A stretch of DNA of 64,000 nt from Bradyrhizobium sp. JYMT SZCCT0180 (GTDB lineage Bacteria; Pseudomonadota; Alphaproteobacteria; Rhizobiales; Xanthobacteraceae): contig NZ_JAFCLZ010000014.1 of assembly GCF_018130165.1 (NCBI RefSeq), positions 164,737 through 228,736 on the forward strand, written 5' to 3'. Below the pieces are notes generated by a model that was not told the DNA's origin, searched no databases, and saw only the letters and a list, made by a program, of their open reading frames with translations. Within the stretch, counting starts at the first letter, position 1. Every line of letters starts with the position of its first letter. The position numbers and the translations under genes were made by a program. Positions 56,066 to 64,000 of the stretch are shown here, piece after piece.

Positions 56066-56154
56066 CGTCATGCCCGGCCTTGTGCCGGGCATCCCGTCTT
56101 TGCGGTCTCGCGGCCAGAAAGACGTGGATGGCCGGGACAAGCCCGGCCATGACG
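56066..56154. repeat. Interspersed inverted repeat (CGTCATGCCCGGGC family), copy 3
   Basis: CGTCATGCCCGGCCTTGTGC opens and GACAAGCCCGGCCATGACG closes. It lies beyond the stop of the binding-protein gene at 56223. Confidence 0.88.
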
Positions 56155-56222
56155 AAAAAGCGAAAGTACTGACTGCTTTTCGGCCAGCCCCTGAACAATG
56201 GCCGCGCGCTGCGGCGCGCCGC

Positions 56223-57437
56223 CTATTTCGACAGCGGGCAGCCGCCGTCCTTCTCGGGCCGGAACGCGTCCTCGCCCTTGATCGTGCCGACCACTTTCAA
56301 AAGGTCCCATTTCGACTGCGACTCATCCGGCTTCTTGACCTCGAGCAGGTAGAGCGGATGGATCTTTCGTCCATCGGCGCGAATGAAACCCTTACCGAAC
56401 AGCGGATCGTCGGTCGGCATCGCCTTCATCGCTTCGACAACCGCCTTGCCATCGGTGGCGCCGCCGGCCTTGTCGACGGCCTTGAGGTAGTGAATCACCG
56501 AGGCATAAACGCCGGCCTGCATGTCGTTAGGATAGTTCTTCTGCGGGTGGCGCTCGGCAAACTTTGCGGCGAAGCGGCGGGTGCCGTCGTTCAGATCCCA
56601 GTAGAACGGGTTCATGATCTGCGCGCCCTGCGCCGCCTTCAACGTTAGCGCCGGCAACCCGTTCATGCCGAGGATCAGGCCGACCAGCTTCTGCTTCTGG
56701 GTGAGGCCGAATTCGGCCGCCTGCTTCATCGACGTGATGGTGTCGTCGCCGGCATTGGCGATGCCGACGATATCAGCGCCGGAGCCTTGCGCCTGCAGCA
56801 GGAAGGAGGCGTAATCCGCCGTTCCCAGCGGATGGCGGACGGCGCCGACCACCTCGCCGCCGGCGGCCTTGACCGCTTCCATCGCCTGCTTTTCGAGATC
56901 GTGACCGAACGCATAGTCGGCGGTCAGGAAGAACCATTTCTTGCCGCCCTTCGCCACCACCGCCTTGCCGAGCCCGTGGCCATAGGCGTAGGTGTCGTAA
57001 GTCCAGTGCACGGTGTTGGGGGTGCATTTCGCGCCGGTCAGCAGCACGGTTCCGGCGCCGGAGCCGATGAACACCTTGTTTTTCTGTTCGCTGATGCCTG
57101 CGACCGCGAGCGCGATCGCCGAGTTCGGCAGATCAAAGATCGCATCGACGCTTTCGTTTTCATACCAGCGCCGCGCGATGCCGACGCCGATGTCAGGCTT
57201 GTTCTGGTGATCGGCCGCGACCACCTCCACGACCTTGCCGGCAGCCTTGCCGCCGTAATCCTCGACCGCCATCTGGGCCGCGACCACCGAACCGATGCCC
57301 TGGTAGGTCGCGAACACGCCGGACTGATCGTTCAGGATACCAATGCGGACTTTTTCCTGCGCCTGCGCGCCGGAGACGAGCAGCACCGCGGCCGCAGCGA
57401 CGAGCGGCGTCTTCAGCCGCGAAAAAACATAACCCAT
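56223..57437 (-). CDS. Orphan ABC solute-binding protein regulated with MarR 57550
   Basis: 404 residues with a signal peptide ending near SGAQAQ (about 26), then KVRIGILNDQSGVFATYQG. Similar in plan to the binding protein at 52400, so the two are likely paralogues. ATG 57437 has AAGGAGG five bases upstream. No permease is adjacent. Its promoter carries the same operator type as the livH upstream region, hinting that it uses LivHMGF. Confidence 0.92.
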   Translation of the reverse strand: MGYVFSRLKTPLVAAAAVLLVSGAQAQEKVRIGILNDQSGVFATYQGIGSVVAAQMAVEDYGGKAAGKVVEVVAADHQNKPDIGVGIARRWYENESVDAIFDLPNSAIALAVAGISEQKNKVFIGSGAGTVLLTGAKCTPNTVHWTYDTYAYGHGLGKAVVAKGGKKWFFLTADYAFGHDLEKQAMEAVKAAGGEVVGAVRHPLGTADYASFLLQAQGSGADIVGIANAGDDTITSMKQAAEFGLTQKQKLVGLILGMNGLPALTLKAAQGAQIMNPFYWDLNDGTRRFAAKFAERHPQKNYPNDMQAGVYASVIHYLKAVDKAGGATDGKAVVEAMKAMPTDDPLFGKGFIRADGRKIHPLYLLEVKKPDESQSKWDLLKVVGTIKGEDAFRPEKDGGCPLSK

Positions 57438-57490
57438 CAGGGCCTCCTTGTGTTTACAAACCCAAAAGGCAATCTTCACGCTGCCGAAAT

Positions 57491-57509
57491 TACTTATATA
57501 ATATAAGTA
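57491..57509. promoter_or_regulatory. MarR-type operator, TACTTATAT-A-ATATAAGTA
   Basis: Perfect 9-bp arms around one central base, between a binding-protein gene (minus) and a divergent MarR gene (plus). On the minus strand TTGACT lies 16 bp from TATTAT, a -35/-10 pair that the palindrome overlaps, as expected for a repressor site. A near-match with identical flanks lies at 39798-39823. Confidence 0.72.
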
Positions 57510-57549
57510 TTTTTCGGAGAGTCAATCTCGACCGGGAATCACCGAACAA

Positions 57550-58080
57550 ATGCAAAAGCCCCGCAGCCGCGCCGCGGCGAAAAAATCGCCGCTGGTTGAA
57601 ACCGTCGATGACAGGAAAAAGTCTCTCGATCTGAGCGCGTTACAGCAGACGCCCGGGTTCATGATCCGGATCCTGCAGCTCTTGAATTTCGAAGCTTTCT
57701 TCCGGCACTTCCAGACGCTGGAAGTGTCGCCGGTCGAATATTCCATCCTCATGACCGTGCGCGACAACGAGGCCGTGACGCAGAGCGAACTCGCCGCCGT
57801 GCTCAAGATGCAACTCCCCAACCTCGTGAAGATCCTGTCCGCCATGGAAGAGGCCGGCATCGTGAGGCGGAAGCGATCGTCCCGCGACAAGCGCGCGGTC
57901 GAGCTTTCGCTCAGCGCGGCCGGGCAAAGGCGGGCCGATGAGGCAAGCCGGGCTGGCGAGATATTCAACGAACACACGCTCGCCCCGCTCAGCAAGCCAG
58001 AGCGGGAGGCATTTCTTCACATGCTGACGCGGCTGGTCGAGGCCTACCGGCGCGACCTTTCGCGAAGCGACGCCACTTGA
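57550..58080 (+). CDS. MarR-family regulator of an orphan binding-protein gene
   Basis: 176 residues with a winged helix (about 70-140, LEVSPVEYSILMTVRDNEAVTQSELAAVLKMQLPNLVKILSAME, SSRDKRAVELSLS). Divergent from the binding-protein gene and probably bound at 57491-57509. Converges within 3 bp of the feruloyl-CoA synthase stop. Confidence 0.9.
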   Translation: MQKPRSRAAAKKSPLVETVDDRKKSLDLSALQQTPGFMIRILQLLNFEAFFRHFQTLEVSPVEYSILMTVRDNEAVTQSELAAVLKMQLPNLVKILSAMEEAGIVRRKRSSRDKRAVELSLSAAGQRRADEASRAGEIFNEHTLAPLSKPEREAFLHMLTRLVEAYRRDLSRSDAT

Positions 58081-58083
58081 CGC

Positions 58084-59949
58084 TTAGCCGGCGCAGCCGA
58101 TCCACTCGGCCGACGTGTCTTGGTCCAGTACCGCCACCGCACCTGCCCGGCGGGTCAGCACCGCGCGCTGGTTGATGTAGCCCTTGTCGGTGATCTCGCC
58201 GCCATCGACGGAAGCAGGTTCGGCCAGCAGCAGCGCGCGCGTGGCGTGGCCGGATGAGTTGCTGCCCTGCGCTTTCAGTTTGGCGAGACCCTGTCCGATC
58301 GCGGCGCGAACTTTTTCGTGGCCGATGACCTCATCGGCGCCGGCGCTGTCGGGCAGACCGGCATGGGCACGACAAGCGGCGATGTTGGGGAACACCAGAA
58401 AACGCACTTCATCGCCGCCATGGCCGGTGACGACAATGTCCTGCGCCAGCGGCGCCAAGGCGGAGATTCCCGCAACGCGCAGCGTGCCGACATTGACCCA
58501 GGTGCCGGAGTTGAGCTTGAAATCCTCGGCGACGCGGCCATCGAAGAACAATCCGAGTTCCGGCCGCTCGGGATCGGCAAAGGTCACGGCGTCGCCGATC
58601 AGATAAAAGCCTTCCGCATCGAACGCCTGCGCGGAGAGTTCCGGCGCCTTCCAGTAGCCGGGCGTGACATTCGGGCCGCGCACCCGCACTTCGAGCTTGT
58701 CGCCTGACGGCACCAGCTTCAGTTCGGTGCCTGATATCGGCACGCCGATATTGCCGGAACGCCTGGCCTGGAAATGGCAGTCGGTCGCGAGCGGCGAGGT
58801 TTCGGTCGAGCCCCAGGCCGACACCATCGGCAGCGCCCGGCCGCTGGTCTTGATCGAGAGTTCCTCTAGCGCATCCCAGAGATTCTGCGGCAGCGCGGCA
58901 CCCGCATAGAAGGCAAACTTCACCTCGCTGAAAAACTTGCCGCATAGTTCGTCGTCACTGCGGAGCGCCGCGATCAGCATGTCAAAACCGCGCGGCACGT
59001 TGAAGTAGACCGTCGGCATCACGCTGCGCAGGTTGGCCAGCGACGTCGCGAACAGCCCCGGCGCCGGCTTGCCGCCGTCGACATAGAGCGTGCCGCCATT
59101 GCGCAGCACGAGATTGAAATTGTGGTTGCCGCCGAACGTGTGGCTCCACGGCAGCCAGTCGAGGATCACGAGATCGCCCGGCGCCGCTTCGAGGAACGTC
59201 CAGGTCTGCGCCCTGGCCTGCTGGCTCGAGGTCAGCATGCGCTGGGTGTTGATCACAGCCTTCGGCGTGCCGGTCGAGCCCGAGGTGAACAGGAACTTTG
59301 CAATCGTGTCCGGCGTCACGGCCTTGAAGGCTTGTTCGACGGCCGGCATTTCCGGTGTGGCCGCGATCTTTGGGAATGGGATTACGTCGCCGTCGCTGGG
59401 GTCGCTGCTGACGATCGCAGCCGAGTGCAGCGGTGCAATCGCCGCGAGCGCCGCCGCGAACGGTTTGGTGCTGGAGACATAGATCGCGCCGGGCCCGAGC
59501 AGGCTGATCATACCCTTGAGCTTGTCGAAATCCCTGGACATCAGCGAATAGGCCGGCGAGATCGCCGCCGAGGGCACGCCGACATGCTGGGCCGCCAGCG
59601 CGAACAGCGCGTGATCGACGCCGTTGTCGGACAGGATCACCAATGGCCGCTGCGCGCTCAGCCCCTGCGCCAAAATCCACGCCGCGGCCGAGCGGACCTG
59701 CCGCAATGCATCGGCATAACTGACCGTGTTCCACGGCGCATCTGGCGTCTTGCGGTCGGCGAGGAAAATCCGCTCCGGCGTCTGCCGCGCCCAATGTTCC
59801 AGCCAATCGCCGACGCAACGCGCGCTTGGCTGCAACGGCACCGTCGATTTCAGGATGATGCTGCCGTCCGCGCGGCGATCGGCTGATATCGCGGGCTTCG
59901 CAAACAGCACTTCGGATGGGTCGCGGCCTGCGGCGGCGGCTGTCGTCAT
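58084..59949 (-). CDS. fcs: Feruloyl-CoA synthase
   Basis: 621 residues of the acyl-adenylate superfamily. AMP loop FTSGSTGTPKA (about 240), the LDWLPWSHTFGGNHNFN segment typical of feruloyl-CoA synthases, and a C-terminal hinge DGRVAEDFKLNSG with VNVGTLR. It activates ferulate or p-coumarate for side-chain shortening. The usual hydratase-lyase and vanillin dehydrogenase are not in the window. ATG 59949 has GGAGG six bases upstream. Divergent from a MarR gene, with two tandem palindromes between. Confidence 0.93.
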   Translation of the reverse strand: MTTAAAAGRDPSEVLFAKPAISADRRADGSIILKSTVPLQPSARCVGDWLEHWARQTPERIFLADRKTPDAPWNTVSYADALRQVRSAAAWILAQGLSAQRPLVILSDNGVDHALFALAAQHVGVPSAAISPAYSLMSRDFDKLKGMISLLGPGAIYVSSTKPFAAALAAIAPLHSAAIVSSDPSDGDVIPFPKIAATPEMPAVEQAFKAVTPDTIAKFLFTSGSTGTPKAVINTQRMLTSSQQARAQTWTFLEAAPGDLVILDWLPWSHTFGGNHNFNLVLRNGGTLYVDGGKPAPGLFATSLANLRSVMPTVYFNVPRGFDMLIAALRSDDELCGKFFSEVKFAFYAGAALPQNLWDALEELSIKTSGRALPMVSAWGSTETSPLATDCHFQARRSGNIGVPISGTELKLVPSGDKLEVRVRGPNVTPGYWKAPELSAQAFDAEGFYLIGDAVTFADPERPELGLFFDGRVAEDFKLNSGTWVNVGTLRVAGISALAPLAQDIVVTGHGGDEVRFLVFPNIAACRAHAGLPDSAGADEVIGHEKVRAAIGQGLAKLKAQGSNSSGHATRALLLAEPASVDGGEITDKGYINQRAVLTRRAGAVAVLDQDTSAEWIGCAG

Positions 59950-60008
59950 CGGTTTCCTCCTCGCGCGGCCCGTCGGCCGCAGGCCTCTGTGGGCCGCTCT
60001 TGCGCATA

Positions 60009-60040
60009 TTGTTGGTCGCAACAATTGTTGTCGTCAACAA
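60009..60040. promoter_or_regulatory. Tandem MarR operator, TTGTTG-N4-CAACAA twice
   Basis: Two abutting 16-bp palindromes, TTGTTG-GTCG-CAACAA and TTGTTG-TCGT-CAACAA, in the fcs-marR gap about 60 bp before fcs. Likely site of the MarR encoded at 60098 (CouR/FerR-like). Confidence 0.7.
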
Positions 60041-60097
60041 CAATATTTCCTTCCCGGCCGCAAAGCGCTAGAAGGAGAGCGACGCGGGGAGAAGCAT

Positions 60098-60616
60098 GTG
60101 TCGAGCAGAGCGACCCAACCAGCCTTGAAAACCCCAGTTTCCGCGAACGGCAAGCGCGGCGGAAATGGCAAGGCACGCCACCGGGAGCAGGACATCGAGG
60201 TCGGCCTCGACGGACTGGTCGGCCATGCCGGCTACGCGGTGCGGCGCTTCCAGATCTGGATCTTTCAGGATTTCATCCGGACGCTGGCGGCGGTCGATAT
60301 CAAGCCGACGCAGTATTCGGTGCTGACGGTGATCGGCGCCAATCCGGGCCTGAGCCAGATGGCGGTCGCCAAACGGCTCGGGATCGAGCGCGCCCGGCTG
60401 GTGCACCTCCTGGACAGTCTCGAGGATCGCAAGCTGGTGCGGCGCGTCCAATCCAGGACCGACCGCCGGTCCCACGCGCTGCACCTGACCGCGCGGGGCC
60501 AGGCATCGTTGCGGCAGTTCAAGCTGCTCGCGGCCGAACACGAACGTCATGTGGCCGAGAAGATCGGGGCCGAGAACCGCGAGCACCTGCTGCGGATTCT
60601 GGCGGCGTTCACCTGA
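60098..60616 (+). CDS. MarR-family regulator, CouR/FerR-like
   Basis: 172 residues from GTG 60098 (GGGGAG six bases upstream; the overlapping ATG 60096 is out of frame). Winged helix with VDIKPTQYSVLTVIGANPGLSQMAVAKRLGIERARLVHLLDSLE and RTDRRSHALHLT. Divergent from feruloyl-CoA synthase, matching regulators that respond to hydroxycinnamoyl-CoA esters. Confidence 0.9.
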   Translation: MSSRATQPALKTPVSANGKRGGNGKARHREQDIEVGLDGLVGHAGYAVRRFQIWIFQDFIRTLAAVDIKPTQYSVLTVIGANPGLSQMAVAKRLGIERARLVHLLDSLEDRKLVRRVQSRTDRRSHALHLTARGQASLRQFKLLAAEHERHVAEKIGAENREHLLRILAAFT

Positions 60617-60792
60617 ACGCGCGGACGCGACGAACACCAAGGCCTACAGCTGACAACGCCGCCCATAAATTAGGCAGATACTAGGCGCCGCGCTCGGTCC
60701 GCGACCACGCGTCGATTTCCGACATGGCAATTAAACCCTAGATATTGCGGGATTATTGCCTTCGGACGGGCTGCACCCTTAATTGTACACAA

Positions 60793-60808
60793 TGGCACAT
60801 CGCTTGCT
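60793..60808 (+). promoter_or_regulatory. Sigma-54 promoter for allophanate hydrolase
   Basis: TGGCAC-N5-TTGCT with the exact GG-N10-GC spacing of RpoN promoters, pointing at the allophanate hydrolase start 36 bp beyond. RpoN control usually means nitrogen limitation (NtrC). A partial TGCACC half-site lies just upstream. Confidence 0.75.
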
Positions 60809-60843
60809 TCAATCCGGATGGAACTCCTCGCTTTGGTAAGTCG

Positions 60844-62676
60844 ATGATGACTGACCTCAGCCAACCCAGGACGGGGCATCACGTGACTGAAACCGTTGCT
60901 GCGATCGTCGCCGCGCACCGCGCCGGCACCATCACGCCGGCGCAAACCGTCGCGCGCAGCTATCAGCGCATCCGCGACCACAACGATCCCGCCGTGTTCA
61001 TCTCCCTGCGCGACGAAAAGGACGCGCTGGCGGAGGCGCAAGCACTGAGCGCAAAGGATCCGGCGAACCTTCCGCTACTGGGCGTGCCAGTCGCGGTGAA
61101 GGACAATATCGACGCACTGGGTCTGCCGACCACGGCCGCCTGCCCGGCGTTTTCTTACTCGCCGACGCGGGACTCGACCGCGGTCGCAAAGCTGCGCGCG
61201 GCCGGCGCCATCATCATCGGCAAGACCAATCTCGATCAGTTTGCGACCGGCCTGGTCGGCGTGCGCTCGCCCTATGGCATCCCGGTCAATCCGGTCCGCA
61301 ACGATCTTATTCCAGGCGGATCGAGTTCGGGATCGGCCGTCGCGGTGTCGGCCGGGTTGGTGCCGCTCGCGCTCGGCACCGACACCGCCGGAAGCGGCCG
61401 CGTGCCGGCGATGCTCAACAACATCGTCGGCCTGAAGCCGAGCCTCGGGTTGATCTCCAATGCCGGACTGGTGCCGGCCTGCCGCACGCTGGATTGCATT
61501 TCGGTGTTCGCACTCACGGTGGATGACGCCGTGGCGGCACTATCAGCGATAGCCGGCCAAGACGACGCCGATCCGTTTTCGCGCGACCGGCCGCTCGGCG
61601 CGGTCGCGGCATTTCCCGCACAGTTGCGGCTCGGCGTTCCCCGCAGCGGCCAATTGCTTTTCTTCGGCGACCGCGAGTCGGAGCAGGCCTATGGCGAAGC
61701 GCTGAAGCGCTTGATATCGCTTGGCGCAACCCTGGTCGAATTCGATCTCGAGCCGTTTTATGAAACCGCACGGCTGCTCTATGAGGGGCCGTGGGTCGCC
61801 GAGCGTTATCTGGTGATCCGCGATCTCCTGGCGTCGTCGCCGGATTCGATGCATCCCGTCACGCGCGAGATCACCATAGCCGGCGCGCGGCCGACCGCGG
61901 CCGATACGTTCGCGGCGCTCTATCGCCTGCAGGCGCTGCGGCGCGTCGCCGAGCGCACTTTTGGCAATATCGATGCGCTGGTGCTGCCGACCGCACCGAC
62001 CGCCTACTCGACCGCGCAGGTGCTGGCCAATCCGATCGAGCTCAATAGCCGGCTCGGCACCTACACCAATTTCGTCAACCTGCTCGACCTCTGCGGGCTG
62101 GCGCTGCCGGCTGCGGTGCGGACGGACGGGATTCCGTTCGGCATCACGCTGCTCGCGCCCGCCGGCCACGACGCGCAGCTCGCCAGCATCGGCCGCGCGT
62201 TTCATGCCGACACCGGACTGAAGATGGGCGCCAAGGGCCTGGCGCAGCCGCCGCTCGCAGCGCTGTCATCGCAACTGAGCGGCGACGAAATCGCGATCGC
62301 GGCGGTCGGCGCGCATCTCTCCGGCATGGCGCTGAACGGCGAACTGACCTCACTCGGCGGACGCCTGCTGGAGGAAACCTCGACCGCGCCGGACTACACG
62401 CTCTACGCGCTCGACACCACGCCGCCCAAACCCGGCATGCTGCGCGTCGAGGCCGGCGCGGGATCGGCGATCAAGCTGGAGCTGTGGGCGCTGTCGGCGG
62501 CCGCATTTGGAAAGTTCGTCGCCGCGATTCCGCCGCCGCTGTCGATCGGTACCATTCGTTTGGCTGATGGCCGCGGCGTGAAGGGATTTTTGGTCGAGCC
62601 CGCGGCGGTGAGCGGCGCGCGGGATATTTCAGCGTTCGGCGGCTGGCGCGCGTTCATGGCGCAGAAGGCGGTCTAA
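60844..62676 (+). CDS. atzF: Allophanate hydrolase
   Basis: 610 residues. Amidase-signature triad: K86 (VAVKDNID), a cis-Ser in GGSSSGS (158-164) and nucleophile S184 in DTAGSG; the C-terminal domain (about 470-610) is that of AtzF. It splits allophanate into ammonium and CO2, the last step of urea or triazine nitrogen recovery. ATG 60844 or GTG 60883 could start. Urea carboxylase is not in the window, so its allophanate source is elsewhere. Bordered downstream by an IS element. Confidence 0.92.
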   Translation: MMTDLSQPRTGHHVTETVAAIVAAHRAGTITPAQTVARSYQRIRDHNDPAVFISLRDEKDALAEAQALSAKDPANLPLLGVPVAVKDNIDALGLPTTAACPAFSYSPTRDSTAVAKLRAAGAIIIGKTNLDQFATGLVGVRSPYGIPVNPVRNDLIPGGSSSGSAVAVSAGLVPLALGTDTAGSGRVPAMLNNIVGLKPSLGLISNAGLVPACRTLDCISVFALTVDDAVAALSAIAGQDDADPFSRDRPLGAVAAFPAQLRLGVPRSGQLLFFGDRESEQAYGEALKRLISLGATLVEFDLEPFYETARLLYEGPWVAERYLVIRDLLASSPDSMHPVTREITIAGARPTAADTFAALYRLQALRRVAERTFGNIDALVLPTAPTAYSTAQVLANPIELNSRLGTYTNFVNLLDLCGLALPAAVRTDGIPFGITLLAPAGHDAQLASIGRAFHADTGLKMGAKGLAQPPLAALSSQLSGDEIAIAAVGAHLSGMALNGELTSLGGRLLEETSTAPDYTLYALDTTPPKPGMLRVEAGAGSAIKLELWALSAAAFGKFVAAIPPPLSIGTIRLADGRGVKGFLVEPAAVSGARDISAFGGWRAFMAQKAV

Positions 62677-62677
62677 C

Positions 62678-62799
62678 GCTCCCTCGCCCCGCTCTTGCGG
62701 GGAGAGGGTTGGGGTGAGGGGCCTCTCTCCGAGCAAAGATTGTCGAGGGACCTGTACCCCCTCACCCGGCGCTACGCGCCGACCTCTCCCCGCAAGCGG
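62678..62799. repeat. Interspersed repeat (CCTCGCCCCGCTCTTGCGGGG family), copy 2, IS-interrupted
   Basis: Runs from CTCCCTCGCCCCGCTCTTGC to CTCTCCCCGCAAGCGG and then stops at the IS end; in copy 1 the stem continues GGGAGAGG. Hence the IS inserted inside the stem. Confidence 0.82.
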
Positions 62800-64000
62800 C
62801 AGGGGAATCGCATATGGATTTGGCTCTGCTATTGCATTGAAGGGTAAGACGGATTCTGAAGGAGGCTCCCTGATGATGGAGGGAGTCGGATGCAGAGATT
62901 CAAGACTGCTTTTCAGCGATTGCCGGATCCCCGTGCGGACAATGCCAGGCACGACCTTCTGGAGGTTCTGTTCATCGCGCTGGCGGCGGTGCTGTGCGGA
63001 GCCGACGGATGCTCGGAGATGGAGGAGTTCGGACAGTCGAAGGAAGGGCTGTTGCGGCTCTTCCTTCGCCTGGAGCACGGCATCCCGAGCCACGATACGT
63101 TCAGCCGGGTGTTTCGCCTGCTCAAGCCGCAAGCCTTCGAGAACGCGTTCCGTCATTTCATGGCGGCCTTTGCCAAGGCCAATGGGCTCAAACTCACCGG
63201 TGTGATTGCCGTCGACGGCAAGGCTTTGCGGGGTGCCTACGAGCGTGGTGGCCGAGCCACGCCGCTGCAACTGGTCAACGTCTTTGCGGTGGATGCCCGC
63301 ATGGCTATGGCCCAGCAAAAAGCTGCTGGTCGCAACGAGACGGCGGGTGCTTTGGAAGTGCTCGAGCTTCTGGCCCTCGAAGGCTGCATCGTGACTGCCG
63401 ACGCGCTGCATTGCCACCGTGCCTTTGCGGCGGCGGTGCGCGAGCGCGGCGGCGATTATGTTCTGGCGATCAAGGCAAACCGCGGGCGCTTGTTCACTGC
63501 GGTTACGCAACAGTTTGCGCGATCGGGCAAGCGCAGCGTCGCCGAGCAGATCGACCGATCCACCCACGATCGGCGTGAAGCGCGGCGCGCGACCGTCATG
63601 CGCAATACCAGCTTGGCTGCCCTCTACGGCTTTCCAGGCGCCGCTGCCGTGGGCCGGATCACCTCGCGCCGGCGCATGAGAGGGCAGCGTGCCGATGCTC
63701 CCGTCGTGCGCCACTATCTCTTGTCCAAATACATCTCTCCCAAGCGGCTGCTGCACGTCACTCGCAGTCATTGGGGTATCGAGAACCAGCTCCATTGGGT
63801 GCTCGACGTCCATTTCGCCGAGGACGCCAACCGCGCCCGAAAGGACAATGCCCCCGAAAACCTCGCCATCCTGCGCCGGCTCGCCCTCAACATCCTGCGA
63901 GCCAACCCCGATCGCACCTCGATCCGGCGTAAAATCAAGCGCGCCGGTTGGGACGACGCCTTCCTCTTGGCTACCCTCAGCCATATGCGATAGCCCTGCC
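62798..64000 (+). mobile_element. ISAs1-family insertion sequence
   Basis: Terminal inverted repeats: left 62798-62817 begins GGCAGGGGAATCGC, right 63981-64000 reads GGCAGGGCTATCGC on the other strand; 18 of 20 bases match. The element encloses one transposase and is about 1.2 kb. The outermost two bases may be flank, and the right flank lies outside the window, so the target duplication cannot be checked. Confidence 0.85.
62890..63993 (+). CDS. ISAs1-family transposase
   Basis: 367 residues, full length. DDE elements: IAVDGKALRG with the first Asp, VTADALHC with the second, and the C-terminal HWGIENQLHWVLDVHF with Glu. The N-terminal region LPDPRADNARHDLLEVLFIALAAVLCG is the family DDE_Tnp_1-associated domain. 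It seems intact and potentially active. Confidence 0.93.
   Translation: MQRFKTAFQRLPDPRADNARHDLLEVLFIALAAVLCGADGCSEMEEFGQSKEGLLRLFLRLEHGIPSHDTFSRVFRLLKPQAFENAFRHFMAAFAKANGLKLTGVIAVDGKALRGAYERGGRATPLQLVNVFAVDARMAMAQQKAAGRNETAGALEVLELLALEGCIVTADALHCHRAFAAAVRERGGDYVLAIKANRGRLFTAVTQQFARSGKRSVAEQIDRSTHDRREARRATVMRNTSLAALYGFPGAAAVGRITSRRRMRGQRADAPVVRHYLLSKYISPKRLLHVTRSHWGIENQLHWVLDVHFAEDANRARKDNAPENLAILRRLALNILRANPDRTSIRRKIKRAGWDDAFLLATLSHMR

Larger units (their letters stand above)
55825..56222. other. Gene-free gap holding an orphan operator pair and a repeat
   Basis: 398 bp without a supported gene. It holds the tandem palindromes at 55965-56000 and repeat copy 3 at 56066-56154. On the minus strand GGGAGGT precedes an ATG near 55891 with a short frame that has no recognised match, possibly the 5' stub of a lost gene whose promoter carried the palindromes. 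Confidence 0.5.

Noticed and set aside
62629..63984. 451-codon minus-strand frame opposite the transposase
   Set aside because: Antisense of a complete ISAs1 transposase, with repeat-derived tail.

Overview
The window looks like chromosome from a Bradyrhizobium/Rhodopseudomonas-type alphaproteobacterium (Nitrobacteraceae). The evidence is high GC, a gcrA cell-cycle gene, a CYP199A-type P450, a Box benzoyl-CoA pathway with its BoxR regulator, many Liv-type solute transporters for aromatic acids, and numerous interspersed palindromic repeats. I saw no rRNA, tRNA or CRISPR array.

Layout. 0.4-4.7 kb: argD-argF-hslO on the minus strand, with a strong promoter followed at once by a hairpin leader, divergent from gcrA. 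4.9-11.7 kb: the complete phosphate regulon phoR, pstS, pstC, pstA, pstB, phoU, phoB, with a perfect Pho box before pstS. 11.8-16.5 kb: a membrane protein gene with its own Pho box, a DinB-fold protein, a small membrane protein plus an OmpA/BON protein, and a polysaccharide deacetylase. 16.7-25.7 kb: the Box benzoate locus (SDR, boxB, boxC, DUF309, hydrolase, benzoate-CoA ligase, boxR); boxA is not in the window. A kinase-like P-loop gene follows boxR, and after it lies a second copy of the boxR 3' end. 25.8-30.8 kb: PilZ and small proteins, then an IclR regulator divergent from a Rieske oxygenase and a glutamine-synthetase-like enzyme. 31-36.1 kb: GH1 and GH17/NdvC-like glucan enzymes, a hydrolase and a methyltransferase. 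36.2-41 kb: a full livKHMGF transporter. 41.3-49.5 kb: a flavin reductase-like protein, fumarylacetoacetase-family hydrolase, gentisate-type dioxygenase, GntR, a two-subunit Rieske dioxygenase, a second glutamine-synthetase-like enzyme and LysR. 49.6-52.3 kb: an ECF sigma factor, an ABM-like protein and a type II NADH dehydrogenase. 52.4-60.6 kb: a solute-binding protein with [2Fe-2S] ferredoxin and CYP199A, a second solute-binding protein, feruloyl-CoA synthase and three MarR regulators. 60.8-64 kb: allophanate hydrolase behind a sigma-54 promoter, then a complete ISAs1-type insertion sequence.

How it fits together. Much of 16.7-60.6 kb is an aromatic-acid uptake and degradation region. Three solute-binding proteins share one Liv permease/ATPase set, and a near-identical operator sits before one orphan binding-protein gene and before livH, which suggests co-regulation. 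CYP199A, Box, feruloyl-CoA synthase and the ring-cleavage enzymes would feed central metabolism. The most interesting possibility is that a glutamine-synthetase-like ligase is paired twice with a Rieske oxygenase, once next to a gentisate-type ring-cleavage set. By analogy with bacterial aniline degradation, this could be a gamma-glutamylation route for aromatic amines.

Limits. All calls come from reading the sequence and recalled family knowledge; no searches were run. Start codons are my choices from Shine-Dalgarno context and family length.
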